Shown one piece after another: positions 43,691 through 51,598 of a stretch of DNA of 64,000 nt (position 1 is the stretch's first letter; each line of letters starts with the position of its first letter). The notes under the pieces were generated by a model. It searched no databases. It saw nothing but the letters and a program-made list of their open reading frames with translations, and had not been told where the DNA came from. This DNA comes from Oryzobacter faecalis (lineage in GTDB: Bacteria > Actinomycetota > Actinomycetes > Actinomycetales > Dermatophilaceae): the NCBI RefSeq assembly GCF_046764005.1, contig NZ_JBKOFW010000002.1, positions 536,387 to 600,386 on the forward strand. Direction: 5' to 3'. The position numbers and the translations under genes are program-made.

Positions 43691-44368
43691 ATGGGTACCG
43701 GCACCGTCGTCATCGTCGTCATCGTCGTCCTGCTCGTCGCCGTCGTCGGCTGGGCGATCGGCGTCTACAACGGCCTGGTCAGGCTGCGGAACCTCGTCCA
43801 GGAGGCCTGGCGCCAGATCGACGTCGAGCTGACCCGCCGGCACGACCTCATCGGCAACCTCGTCGAGACGGTCAAGGGGTATGCGGCGCACGAGCGCGGC
43901 ACGCTCGAGGACGTCATCCAGGCGCGTGCGGCCGCGATGGCGCCCGGCCAGTCGCCCGCACAGCAGGCCGAGAGCGAGAACTTCCTCAGCCAGGCGCTCG
44001 GCCGCCTCATCGCCGTCGCCGAGGCCTACCCGGACCTCAAGGCCAACGAGAACTTCATGGCCCTGCAGGACGAGCTGACCTCCACCGAGGACCGCATCGC
44101 CTCGGCCCGCCGCTACTACAACGCCACGGTCCGCGACCTCAACACCAAGGTCGAGACCGTGCCCTCCAACATCATCGCGGGCATGTTCTCCATCGGGCGC
44201 GCCGAGTACTTCGAGGCCGTCGGCGAGCAGCGCGAGGCGCCCAGGGTCGACTTCGGGCAGCGCGACGCCGTCATCCCCCCGCCGAGCGGCTACTCCGGGG
44301 GCGCCGGGCCCGGCGGCACCGCCCCCGGTGGCCCCGGCGCGACGCCGCCAGCACCGCCCACCGCCTGA
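43691..44368 (+). CDS. lemA: LemA family membrane protein
   Basis: 225 residues. One N-terminal helix VVIVVIVVLLVAVVGWAIG, then LRNLVQEAWRQIDVELTRRHDLIGNLVETVKGYAAHE (about 28-64), SENFLSQALGRLIAVAEAYPDLKANENFMALQDELTSTEDRIASARRYYNATVRDLNTKVETVPSNIIA and a flexible Gly/Pro tail. LemA proteins are helical coiled-coil factors; the role is unknown here. A good ribosome site GAGGGAGCAGCC precedes the ATG. Confidence 0.93.
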   Translation: MGTGTVVIVVIVVLLVAVVGWAIGVYNGLVRLRNLVQEAWRQIDVELTRRHDLIGNLVETVKGYAAHERGTLEDVIQARAAAMAPGQSPAQQAESENFLSQALGRLIAVAEAYPDLKANENFMALQDELTSTEDRIASARRYYNATVRDLNTKVETVPSNIIAGMFSIGRAEYFEAVGEQREAPRVDFGQRDAVIPPPSGYSGGAGPGGTAPGGPGATPPAPPTA

Positions 44369-44394
44369 CCCTGACCCGGCCCGCCCGGGCATGG

Positions 44395-44421
44395 CGACAC
44401 CCCGCCGACGCAGGGGTGTCG
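44395..44421 (+). terminator. Terminator-like hairpin after lemA
   Basis: CGACACCCC (44395-44403) pairs with GGGGTGTCG (44413-44421) around nine bases, nested within weaker outer pairing between GGGCATGGC and GCCATGCC. It lies 27 bases after the lemA stop. Confidence 0.6.
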
Positions 44422-44571
44422 ACGGGGTGCCACCCCCATCGTGCCATGCCGGGTCGACCTGCGGGGCCCGTGGGGTGGTCCTTCGCGCGTCGGGCACGTC
44501 AACCGGTCGGTGGACGTGAGATCCACCGCGTGGGCGTCGCGGCGTCCTCGCGCCGGGAGGACGCTGGAGGC

Positions 44572-45438
44572 ATGGACGCGATCACCATCAGGGGCCTGCG
44601 CAAGTCGTACGGCGGACGCCCCGCCGTCGACGGCCTCGACCTCGACATCCGCACCGGCGAGGTCTTCGCCCTCCTCGGCCCGAACGGCGCCGGCAAGACG
44701 ACCACCGTCGAGGTCCTCGAGGGCTTCCGGCACCGCGACGGCGGTGAGGTCACCGTCCTCGGCACGGACCCGTACGGTGCCGGGCTGCGCTGGCGCGACC
44801 GCATCGGCATCGTCCTGCAGGCCTCCGGCGGCCTGGACCTGCTGACGCCGCGCGAGGCCGTCGCGAGCACCGCGAAGGTCTACTCGAACCCCCGCGACGT
44901 CGACGAGGTCATCGACGCCGTGGGGCTGCGCGAGAAGGCCGACGCCCGCATCGTCGGGCTGAGCGGCGGTCAGCGACGCCGCCTCGACGTCGCGCTCGGC
45001 ATCGTCGGCCGCCCAGAGCTGCTCTTCCTCGACGAGCCGACGACCGGCTTCGACCCGCAGGCCCGCCGCGACTTCTGGGACCTCATCCGGTCCCTGTCCG
45101 GCGAGGGCACGACGATCGTCCTCACCACGCACTACCTCGACGAGGCCGAGCAGCTCGCCGACCGGGTCGGGGTCATCGCCGCAGGCCGGCTGCTCGCCCT
45201 CGACACCCCGGCCGCCCTCGGTGGCCGCAGCGCCGAGGAGGCGACCCTGTCGTGGGAGGAGGACGGCGCGCGGCGCAGTGTCCGGACGGCAACCCCGACA
45301 GCCGAGATCGCTTCTCTCGCAGCCCGGTTCGGGGGCGAGGTGCCCGGGCTCACGGTCACCCGTCCCTCCCTCGAGGACACCTACCTGTCCCTGATCTCCC
45401 CCCACCTCACCGACGAGGCCGTGGAGGTCCCGGCATGA
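44572..45438 (+). CDS. ABC-2 exporter ATP-binding protein
   Basis: 288 residues. Walker A LLGPNGAGKTTTVEVLEG (about 38-55), Q-loop IGIVLQASGGLDLL, signature VGLSGGQRRRLDVALG (about 127-142) and Walker B LLFLDEPTTGFDPQ with the switch His in TTHYLDEA. DrrA/CcmA-like subclass involved in drug or antibiotic export. ATG 44572 after GGAGG; the stop overlaps the permease start (ATGA). Confidence 0.93.
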   Translation: MDAITIRGLRKSYGGRPAVDGLDLDIRTGEVFALLGPNGAGKTTTVEVLEGFRHRDGGEVTVLGTDPYGAGLRWRDRIGIVLQASGGLDLLTPREAVASTAKVYSNPRDVDEVIDAVGLREKADARIVGLSGGQRRRLDVALGIVGRPELLFLDEPTTGFDPQARRDFWDLIRSLSGEGTTIVLTTHYLDEAEQLADRVGVIAAGRLLALDTPAALGGRSAEEATLSWEEDGARRSVRTATPTAEIASLAARFGGEVPGLTVTRPSLEDTYLSLISPHLTDEAVEVPA

Positions 45439-46232
45439 GCACCCTCGCCCTCGGGCTCGACCGCACGGTCCTCGAGCTGAAGATGTACACCCGCGAGAAG
45501 GAGGCGGTCTTCTTCTCCTTCCTCCTCCCGATCCTCCTGCTCGCCCTGTTCTCCACGATCTTCGGCGGCCAGTTCGAGGAGGGCGACGGCACGATGACGG
45601 CCGGGCGCTTCTTCCTCCCGGGGATGGTCGCGGCGGGCGTGCTCCTCACCAGCTTCCAGACGATGGCGATGTCGGTCGCCACCGAGCGCGACGACGGGAC
45701 CCTCAAGCGGCTGCGCTCGACCCCGATGCCGCCGATCGCCTACTTCCTCGGCAAGGTCGGCCTCGTCGCGGTGTCGAGCCTGGCCCAGGTCGCGCTCCTG
45801 CTCCTCGTCGCCCGGGTCGCCTACGGCGTCGAGCTGCCCTCGGACGGTGCGGCGTGGGGGCGGTTCGCGGCCGTCTTCGCCCTCGGTGTCCTGTCCGGCA
45901 CCGTCCTCGGGATCGCCTACTCCTCGCTCGCCTCGGCCCGGTCGGTGGGTGCCGTCGTCATCGGCCCGATCCTCGTGCTGCAGTTCATCTCCGGCGTCTA
46001 CATCGCCTTCGACGACATCCCCGGCTGGCTCCAGCAGGTGGCCTCGTTCTTCCCCCTCAAGTGGATCGCCCAGGGCATGCGCTCGGCCTTCTACCCCGAG
46101 GCGATGGCGGCCGCCGAGATGGCCGCGTCGTGGGAGACCGGGCGTACCGCCCTCGTCCTCGGGGCGTGGTCGCTCGTCGGGCTCGCCCTGTGCGTCACGA
46201 CCTTCACGTGGTTCAAGCGCGGCACGACGTGA
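45435..46232 (+). CDS. ABC-2 type permease
   Basis: 265 residues, six helices: FFSFLLPILLLALFSTIFGG, PGMVAAGVLLTSFQTMAMS, VGLVAVSSLAQVALLLLVARVAYG, FALGVLSGTVLGIAYSSL, VVIGPILVLQFISGVYIAFD and LVLGAWSLVGLALCVTTFTWFKR. The ERDDGTLKRLRSTPMPP loop is typical of ABC-2 exporters. Overlaps the ATPase gene by four bases. Confidence 0.92.
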   Translation: MSTLALGLDRTVLELKMYTREKEAVFFSFLLPILLLALFSTIFGGQFEEGDGTMTAGRFFLPGMVAAGVLLTSFQTMAMSVATERDDGTLKRLRSTPMPPIAYFLGKVGLVAVSSLAQVALLLLVARVAYGVELPSDGAAWGRFAAVFALGVLSGTVLGIAYSSLASARSVGAVVIGPILVLQFISGVYIAFDDIPGWLQQVASFFPLKWIAQGMRSAFYPEAMAAAEMAASWETGRTALVLGAWSLVGLALCVTTFTWFKRGTT

Positions 46233-46287
46233 CCCTGTCCGCCCCTGACGACGCCTGCGACGGCGACGGCTCGGGGATGATGGCGCC

Positions 46288-47490
46288 GTGACGACCACCG
46301 TCTCCTCGCGTGCCGAGCTCGACGCCATGTGGCGCGGGCAGGCCCGCTGGTGGCACGCCGTCTTCGTCACCCTCTGGCTCGCGACCGTGGTCGTCAGCGT
46401 CGTCGATGAGCCCGGCTCGTGGGGGCACGGGCCGTCGCTGGTGCTCCTGGCCGTCGTGCTCGTCGCCTACCTCGTGCTCGGTGTGCGGGCCATGCGGCAC
46501 GAGGCGACGTGGTGGGCGTACGCGTACCACGCCGTGGCCTGGACGTCGCTGTTCACCATCCAGGCGACCGACCCGGGGACCGAGTCGTGGCTCCTCTACT
46601 TCGCGCTCTTCCCGCAGCTGTGGGCGATGCTCGGCCGCCGACCCGCGGTGTGGGGGTCGGTCGTCATCGTCGTCGCGTTCGCCGGACTGCGGTGGGGTCA
46701 GGCCGAGTTCACGCGCGAGGCGTTCGTCGAGGCGTTCGTCAGCGGGCTCATGTCACTCGGGCTGTCGCTCGCGCTGGGGCTGTTCATCGTGCGGCTCGTC
46801 TCGGAGGCCGAGGGCCGCGCGGAGACGATCGACGAGCTGCGCGCCACCCAGGCCGCGCTCTCGGCGGCGGAGCGCGACCGCGGGGTGCACGAGGAGCGGG
46901 AGCGGCTCTCCCGCGAGATCCACGACACCCTCGCCCAGGGCTTCACCTCGGTCGTCGCGCTCTCCCGGGCGGCCGACGCCGCGCTCGCGCGCGGTGACCT
47001 CGCCGCGGCCCGCGACCGGCTCGGCCTCATCGAGGCGACCGCGTCGGACAACCTCGAGGAGGCGCGCGTCATCGTGGCCGAGCTGACGCCGGGCCACCTG
47101 CGCTCGCGGACCCTCGCCGAGGCCGTCGAGCGGCTCGGTGCGTCGGTGTCGAGCGCCAGCGGGGTGCCCACCGAGGTCAGCGTCGTGGGCGAGCCGGTGC
47201 CGCTCGGCGGGGCGGCGGAGGTCGTCATCCTCCGCACGGCCCAGGAGGCGCTGGCCAACGTCCGCAAGCACGCCGGGGCGGCCCACGTCGGCGTGACCCT
47301 GGCCTACGACGATCCAGCACGCGTCGTCCTCGAGGTGCGCGACGACGGCGTCGGGTTCGACCCGGCCGGGGACCGGCAGGGGTTCGGCCTCGACGGCGTG
47401 CACGCGCGCGCTGCCGAGGTCGGCGGGGCGGTCGACGTCCGCAGCCACCGAGGCACGGGCACGACGCTGCGGCTCGAGGTGCCCCGGTGA
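46288..47490 (+). CDS. NarL-type sensor histidine kinase
   Basis: 400 residues. About five N-terminal helices (SVVDEP onward to about 165), then the HisKA_3 phosphoacceptor ERERLSREIHDTLAQGFTSVVAL (His about 213) and a HATPase domain with EVVILRTAQEALANVRKHAGA (N-box) and LEVRDDGVGFDPAGDRQGFGLDGV (G-boxes). It overlaps the response regulator by four bases and lies 55 bases after the ABC permease, so it may control that exporter. Confidence 0.93.
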   Translation: MTTTVSSRAELDAMWRGQARWWHAVFVTLWLATVVVSVVDEPGSWGHGPSLVLLAVVLVAYLVLGVRAMRHEATWWAYAYHAVAWTSLFTIQATDPGTESWLLYFALFPQLWAMLGRRPAVWGSVVIVVAFAGLRWGQAEFTREAFVEAFVSGLMSLGLSLALGLFIVRLVSEAEGRAETIDELRATQAALSAAERDRGVHEERERLSREIHDTLAQGFTSVVALSRAADAALARGDLAAARDRLGLIEATASDNLEEARVIVAELTPGHLRSRTLAEAVERLGASVSSASGVPTEVSVVGEPVPLGGAAEVVILRTAQEALANVRKHAGAAHVGVTLAYDDPARVVLEVRDDGVGFDPAGDRQGFGLDGVHARAAEVGGAVDVRSHRGTGTTLRLEVPR

Positions 47491-48119
47491 TCCGGCTGCT
47501 CGTCGTCGACGACCACCCCGTCGTGCGGGCCGGGATGGTGGCGGTGCTGGGGGAGGAGGGCGACTTCGAGGTCGTCGGCGAGGCGTCGAACGGCGCCGAG
47601 GCGCTCGGGCTCGTGCCACGCCTCGCCCCGGACGTCGTCCTCATGGACCTGCGGATGCCCGTCATGGACGGCGCCGAGGCGACCGCGCGGATCGTGGCTC
47701 AGCCCGGCGCCCCGCAGGTGCTCGTCCTCACGACCTACGACACCGACGCCGACATCGTCCGGGCCGTGGAGGCGGGTGCGCGCGGCTACCTGCTCAAGGA
47801 CACCCCGACCGCGCTGCTCGCCGACGCCATCCGGCGCGCGGCGCGGGGCGAGACGGTGCTGGCCCCGCCGGTCGCGGCCCGGCTCGCCGACCGGCGCCGG
47901 GCGCCCTCGCGACCCGAGCTGACGGCGCGCGAGCTCGACGTCCTCCGTCTCGTCGCGCAGGGCCACTCGAACGCCGACGTCGGGCGCGAGCTGTTCATCG
48001 GCGAGGCGACGGTGAAGACGCACCTCATCCGCGCGTTCGCGAAGCTCGGCGTCACCGACCGCACGGCCGCGGTGACGGCGGCCTACGCGGCCGGCCTCAT
48101 CGAGCTGCCGCGCGGCTGA
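47487..48119 (+). CDS. NarL/LuxR-family response regulator
   Basis: 210 residues. Receiver domain with VVDDHPVVRAGM (acid pocket), VVLMDLRMPVMDG (phosphorylated Asp about 53) and VLVLTTYDTDADI, ending at LLKDTP; then a C-terminal LuxR HTH LTARELDVLRLVAQGHSNADVGRELFIGEATVKTHL. GTG start overlaps the kinase stop. Confidence 0.94.
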   Translation: MIRLLVVDDHPVVRAGMVAVLGEEGDFEVVGEASNGAEALGLVPRLAPDVVLMDLRMPVMDGAEATARIVAQPGAPQVLVLTTYDTDADIVRAVEAGARGYLLKDTPTALLADAIRRAARGETVLAPPVAARLADRRRAPSRPELTARELDVLRLVAQGHSNADVGRELFIGEATVKTHLIRAFAKLGVTDRTAAVTAAYAAGLIELPRG

Positions 48120-48139
48120 GCGCGGACCGTCCTGCCGGC

Positions 48140-48829
48140 TCAGTCGTGCTGGTGGCGCAGCTCGTCGACGACGTCGTCCAGCTCGTGGAGGGCCGTGGCC
48201 GCCGCGCGACGGTGGCGGACGAGCTCGACGACCATCGGGAGCACCGAGACGGCGACGATGAGGAGGATCGCGGTCTCGAGGTTGTCGTGCACGAACGAGA
48301 TGCCGCCGAGGAAGTAGCCGAGCAGCGTGACACCGGTGGCCCACAGGACCGCGCCGACCCCGCTCCACACGAAGAAGTGGCGTCGCTCCATCCGGCCGAC
48401 ACCGGCGACGACGGTGATGAAGGTGCGCACGATCGGGACGAACCGGCCGATGACGAGGGCCTTGGCGCCGTGCTGCTCGAAGAACGCCGTCGTCTGCTCG
48501 AAGTACCGCTTCTTGAGGAAGCGGCCGTCGCGCTCGTAGAGGGGGGAGCCGACCGCTCGGCCGATCTCGTAGCCCGCGACGTTGCCGAGCAGGGCCGCGA
48601 CGCTGAGCACGAGGCACGCCACGGCGAGGTTGACGCCGAGGTCGCCGCGCGCCACGAACAGGCCGACGGCGAAGAGCAGCGAGTCGCCCGGGAGGATCGG
48701 GAAGAGCAGGCCGCACTCGACGAAGACGATGGCGACGCCGACCCAGAAGAACTGGGGGCCGAAGCTGTCGAGGAGCCACTGCGGGTCCATCCATTCGGGA
48801 CCGAGCGCAGGCGTCAGCGAGGAGATCAC
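48140..48829 (-). CDS. DedA family membrane protein
   Basis: 229 residues, four to six helices. DedA signatures are IVFVECGLLFPILPGDSLLFAVGLF, AALLGNVAGYEIGRAVG and ALVIGRFVPIVRTFITVVAGVGRM. The family affects membrane lipid scrambling and proton homeostasis. GTG 48829 (VISSLTP) is preferred over ATG 48916, which would add unconserved residues and overlap the SpoU methyltransferase region. Confidence 0.9.
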   Translation of the reverse strand: MISSLTPALGPEWMDPQWLLDSFGPQFFWVGVAIVFVECGLLFPILPGDSLLFAVGLFVARGDLGVNLAVACLVLSVAALLGNVAGYEIGRAVGSPLYERDGRFLKKRYFEQTTAFFEQHGAKALVIGRFVPIVRTFITVVAGVGRMERRHFFVWSGVGAVLWATGVTLLGYFLGGISFVHDNLETAILLIVAVSVLPMVVELVRHRRAAATALHELDDVVDELRHQHD

Positions 48830-48904
48830 GGGACACGAGGGTAGGTGCCTCGGCCGTGGACCTCCGCATCGTGCGCTGAGCGTCGGCTGTGGAAGGCTCG
48901 CGCC

Positions 48905-49558
48905 ATGGACGATCACGGCCGCGAGGTCGGCGTGGGGCCGTGGGTCGGGCCCTGGCCCACCGGCGAGCAGTGGGATCCCGAGCTGCTCCGCGACGGCGAC
49001 CGCCGAAACGTCGAGGACCGGTACCGGTACTGGCGGCTAGAGGCCGTCGTCGCCGACCTCGACCTGCGGCGGCACCCCTTCCACGTGGCCATCGAGAACT
49101 GGGGGCACGACTTCAACATCGGCTCCGTCGTCCGGACCGCCAACGCCATGGGCGCGGCCGCGTTCCACGTCGTCGGGAAGCGGCGCTGGAACCGGCGCGG
49201 CGCCATGGTCACCGACCGCTACCAGCACGAGCACCACCACCCGACCGCCGCCGCCCTGGCGGTGTGGGCGGCGACGGCGGGGCCGGGCGGAACGCGGCTT
49301 CCGCTCGTCGGCATCGACAACCTGCCGGGGTCCGTCGGGCTCGAGACGACCGACCTGCCGCGAGCCTGCGTCCTCGTGCTCGGCCAGGAGGGTCCGGGCC
49401 TGACCCCGGAGATGCTCGAGGTGTGCGACGTCGTGCTCCACATCGAGCAGTTCGGCTCGACGAGGTCGATGAACGCCGGTGCCGCCGCGGCCATCGCCAT
49501 GCACGCCTGGGTTCGCCGCCACGTCTTCGGGCAGGTTCCGGGGCCGCCGTCGGGCTGA
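48905..49558 (+). CDS. SpoU/TrmH-family RNA 2'-O-methyltransferase
   Basis: 217 residues: an N-terminal unique region, then the SPOUT fold with NWGHDFNIGSVVRTANAMGAAAFHVVG (about 60-86), VLGQEGPGLTPEMLEVCD (about 157-174) and HIEQFGSTRSMNAGAAAAIAMHAW (about 178-202). These are motifs 1-3 of TrmH-type methyltransferases. RNA target unknown; ATG 48905. Confidence 0.92.
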   Translation: MDDHGREVGVGPWVGPWPTGEQWDPELLRDGDRRNVEDRYRYWRLEAVVADLDLRRHPFHVAIENWGHDFNIGSVVRTANAMGAAAFHVVGKRRWNRRGAMVTDRYQHEHHHPTAAALAVWAATAGPGGTRLPLVGIDNLPGSVGLETTDLPRACVLVLGQEGPGLTPEMLEVCDVVLHIEQFGSTRSMNAGAAAAIAMHAWVRRHVFGQVPGPPSG

Positions 49559-49962
49559 CCCTGTCGTCGTCCTCCTCCGGGTGGCGCACGTTCGGGGAGC
49601 GGTGGTGGTCGAGTCATGGCGTGGTGCCGGGCCTCGGCCGGTCGGGCTTGCGCCGTCGTGATGCGCGGGGTCGCCTCGCGCGTCCTCGCCTCCTGCCGCT
49701 CGGAACGACCTCAGGTGTGGTGGTCCTCGCGGCTGGTCGGCATCGATGGTGGCCGGTCACCCTCGCAGCGGCCCCCCGGCGCGCGCTGGGCCCGCTTCGT
49801 GGACGGCGTTGGGCGCGCGGAGCTGTCCGCGCCCTTCGACGGTTCCCTCACCAGGCGCTGGGCCTCGTCCCGGCCGGCCCGGATGCGCGCCGCCGTTCGT
49901 GCCTTCGCTGTCTCCCTCACCTCGCTCCCGGCCCGCCCACGGTCGCCTCCGCCTGCCCGCCC
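49559..49962. other. Gene-poor stretch before family A copy 5
   Basis: No convincing gene was found on either strand. One plus frame is open through 49559-49977 with a run including VVVLAAGRHRWWPVTLAAA, which could be a decayed coding remnant, but it has no start or family match. Confidence 0.5.
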
Positions 49963-50016
49963 GGCGAACGTGGGTGAAGATCGTCGGCCCAGCGACGATC
50001 TTCACCCACGTTCGCC
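49963..50016. repeat. Family A palindrome, copy 5 (perfect 24-bp stem)
   Basis: Arms 49963-49986 and 49993-50016 are exactly complementary, with a six-base GCCCAG centre. The arm begins GGCGAACGTGGGTGAAGATC. It is the most symmetrical copy of the family and lies in the gene-poor stretch. Confidence 0.92.
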
Positions 50017-50321
50017 CGACGCAGGGCGGCCCGGAGAGCACGCACCGACGCCACGTCACCACGCTGCCACCGCTCGACCGCCTCCGCGTCGAGGAGCCCT
50101 GCCGCCACCGCCGCCGGGACGGGCGACCCGTCATCCCCGCCCTGCCACCCTTCTGACCTCCGTCCTCGCGTCCCCGCGCCCCGCGCCACCCGGGCCAGAG
50201 GTCGCCCTCGCCCCGACCGGACCTCTCCGCAAGAATCTCGGCACCGGTTGTCGAAACCGCCGTCGGCCACACGTCGTCGGGATGAGGTCGCGCCCGCGGC
50301 CCGTGACCGAAGGGACCAGCC
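50017..50321. other. Gene-poor stretch before the DGPF cluster
   Basis: No gene recognised. On the minus strand, residues such as GLLDAEAVERWQRGDVASV (about 50050-50106) read like protein and may be a fragment of a lost gene, but the frame has no start codon with homology. The promoter of the DGPF/ECF42 operon should lie in the last 100 bases. Confidence 0.4.
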
Positions 50322-50468
50322 ATGACCACCTACGCCATCGCCCAGCCCGGCGTCGAGGACCAGTGGGGCAACACCGACCCCGAGGAGGGGGCGCGCGTCC
50401 ACGCCGAGCACGGGCGGTTCAGCGGCACCCTCGGGGTCCGCGCCTGCCTGACGAACGAGGAGGCCTGA
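50322..50468 (+). pseudogene. Truncated DGPF/YCII family ORF
   Basis: A 48-residue ORF with ATG 50322 and stop just before the next start. QWGNTDPEEGARVHAEHGRF resembles the helix-start of the three intact YCII proteins beside it, in which DRWWTSMTEEERAAGYAEYTRF occupies the same place. The C-terminal half and the DGPF motif are absent. It could be a decayed fourth paralog rather than a real small protein. Confidence 0.55.
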
Positions 50469-50469
50469 G

Positions 50470-50853
50470 ATGGCGGAGTACGTCGTCCTCATCGTCGGTG
50501 ACGCCGACCGCTGGTGGACCTCGATGACCGAGGAGGAGCGCGCGGCCGGCTACGCCGAGTACACCCGCTTCGACGCCGAGCTCGAGCGCCGCGGCCACCA
50601 GGTCACCGGCGGGGCCGAGCTGCACGGCGCCGCCACCGCCCGTCGCATCCCGGCCGGCGGCGGTCCGGTCACCGACGGCCCCTTCGCCGAGAGCGCCGAA
50701 CAGGTCGGGGGCTTCTACCAGGTGACGACCGAGGACCTCGACGACCTCCTCGAGTGCTGCCAGATCATCGCCGCGCTCGGCGACGCCGTCGAGGTCCGCC
50801 CGGTCGTCACGGCGGAGGACCGCGGCCTCGACACGGCGGAGGAGGGCGCATGA
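50470..50853 (+). CDS. DGPF/YCII family protein 1
   Basis: 127 residues with MAEYVVLIVGDADRWWTSM and the motif VTDGPFAESAEQVGGFYQV (about 65-83). The family is associated with ECF42 sigma factors; enzyme activity is not known. ATG two bases after the truncated ORF stop; its stop overlaps the next gene (ATGA). Confidence 0.9.
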   Translation: MAEYVVLIVGDADRWWTSMTEEERAAGYAEYTRFDAELERRGHQVTGGAELHGAATARRIPAGGGPVTDGPFAESAEQVGGFYQVTTEDLDDLLECCQIIAALGDAVEVRPVVTAEDRGLDTAEEGA

Positions 50854-51233
50854 CCCGCCACCTCCTCCTCCTGCCCGCCCCCGAGGCCGAGTGGGCCACC
50901 CTGCCCCCCGAGGAGCACGAGAAGGGGATGCGGTCCCACGAGCAGTTCGGCCGCGACCTGCGAGCCGGTGGGCACCGGGTCGTCACGACCTCGCCGCTGC
51001 GCCCCTCGGCCGAGGCCGTCTCGCTCCGGCCCGACGGGGAGGGCGGCGTCCTGCGGTCCGACGGGCCGTTCACCGAGTCGGTCGAGCAGGTGGTCGGCTT
51101 CTACCTCATCGAGACCGACGACCGGGCCGACCTGCTGCGCATCACCGAGGAGTTCGCCTCCCGCGGGGAGCTCATCGAGTTCCGCGACGTCGTGGCCGAC
51201 GACGAGCACGACCACGGCGGCACGGCTCCGTGA
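50850..51233 (+). CDS. DGPF/YCII family protein 2
   Basis: 127 residues, MTRHLLLLPAPEAEWATLPP, with LRSDGPFTESVEQVVGFYLIE (about 67-87). Tightly coupled to both neighbours by four-base overlaps. Confidence 0.9.
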   Translation: MTRHLLLLPAPEAEWATLPPEEHEKGMRSHEQFGRDLRAGGHRVVTTSPLRPSAEAVSLRPDGEGGVLRSDGPFTESVEQVVGFYLIETDDRADLLRITEEFASRGELIEFRDVVADDEHDHGGTAP

Positions 51234-51598
51234 GGTACCTCGTCCTCGTCGCCGTCGAGCCCGAGGCGTGGGAGCGGGCGAGCGAGGAGGAGCGCCAGGG
51301 GTACGTCGACGCCCACGACGCCTTCGAGCGGGCCGTCGCCGCGCGCGGTCGCAAGGTGTCCGGGGCTCCCCTCGCGGGGGCCGACACCGCGACCACCCTG
51401 CGCCATGACGGCGACACCCTCAACGTCACCGACGGGCCGTTCGTCGAGCTCGTCGAGCAGGTCGCGGCGTTCTACCTCGTCGACCTCCCCGACCTCGACG
51501 CCGCCGTCGCAGCGTGCGCCGAGCTGCCGACGCCCTACACCGTCGAGATCCGGCCCACCGTCGAGCTCGAGGGCCACGAACCTCCCCGTGACCTCTGA
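51230..51598 (+). CDS. DGPF/YCII family protein 3
   Basis: 122 residues, RYLVLVAVEPEAWERASEEERQGYV, with NVTDGPFVELVEQVAAFYLVD (about 64-84). GTG start overlaps the previous stop; its own end overlaps the sigma factor start by 11 bases. Confidence 0.9.
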   Translation: MRYLVLVAVEPEAWERASEEERQGYVDAHDAFERAVAARGRKVSGAPLAGADTATTLRHDGDTLNVTDGPFVELVEQVAAFYLVDLPDLDAAVAACAELPTPYTVEIRPTVELEGHEPPRDL

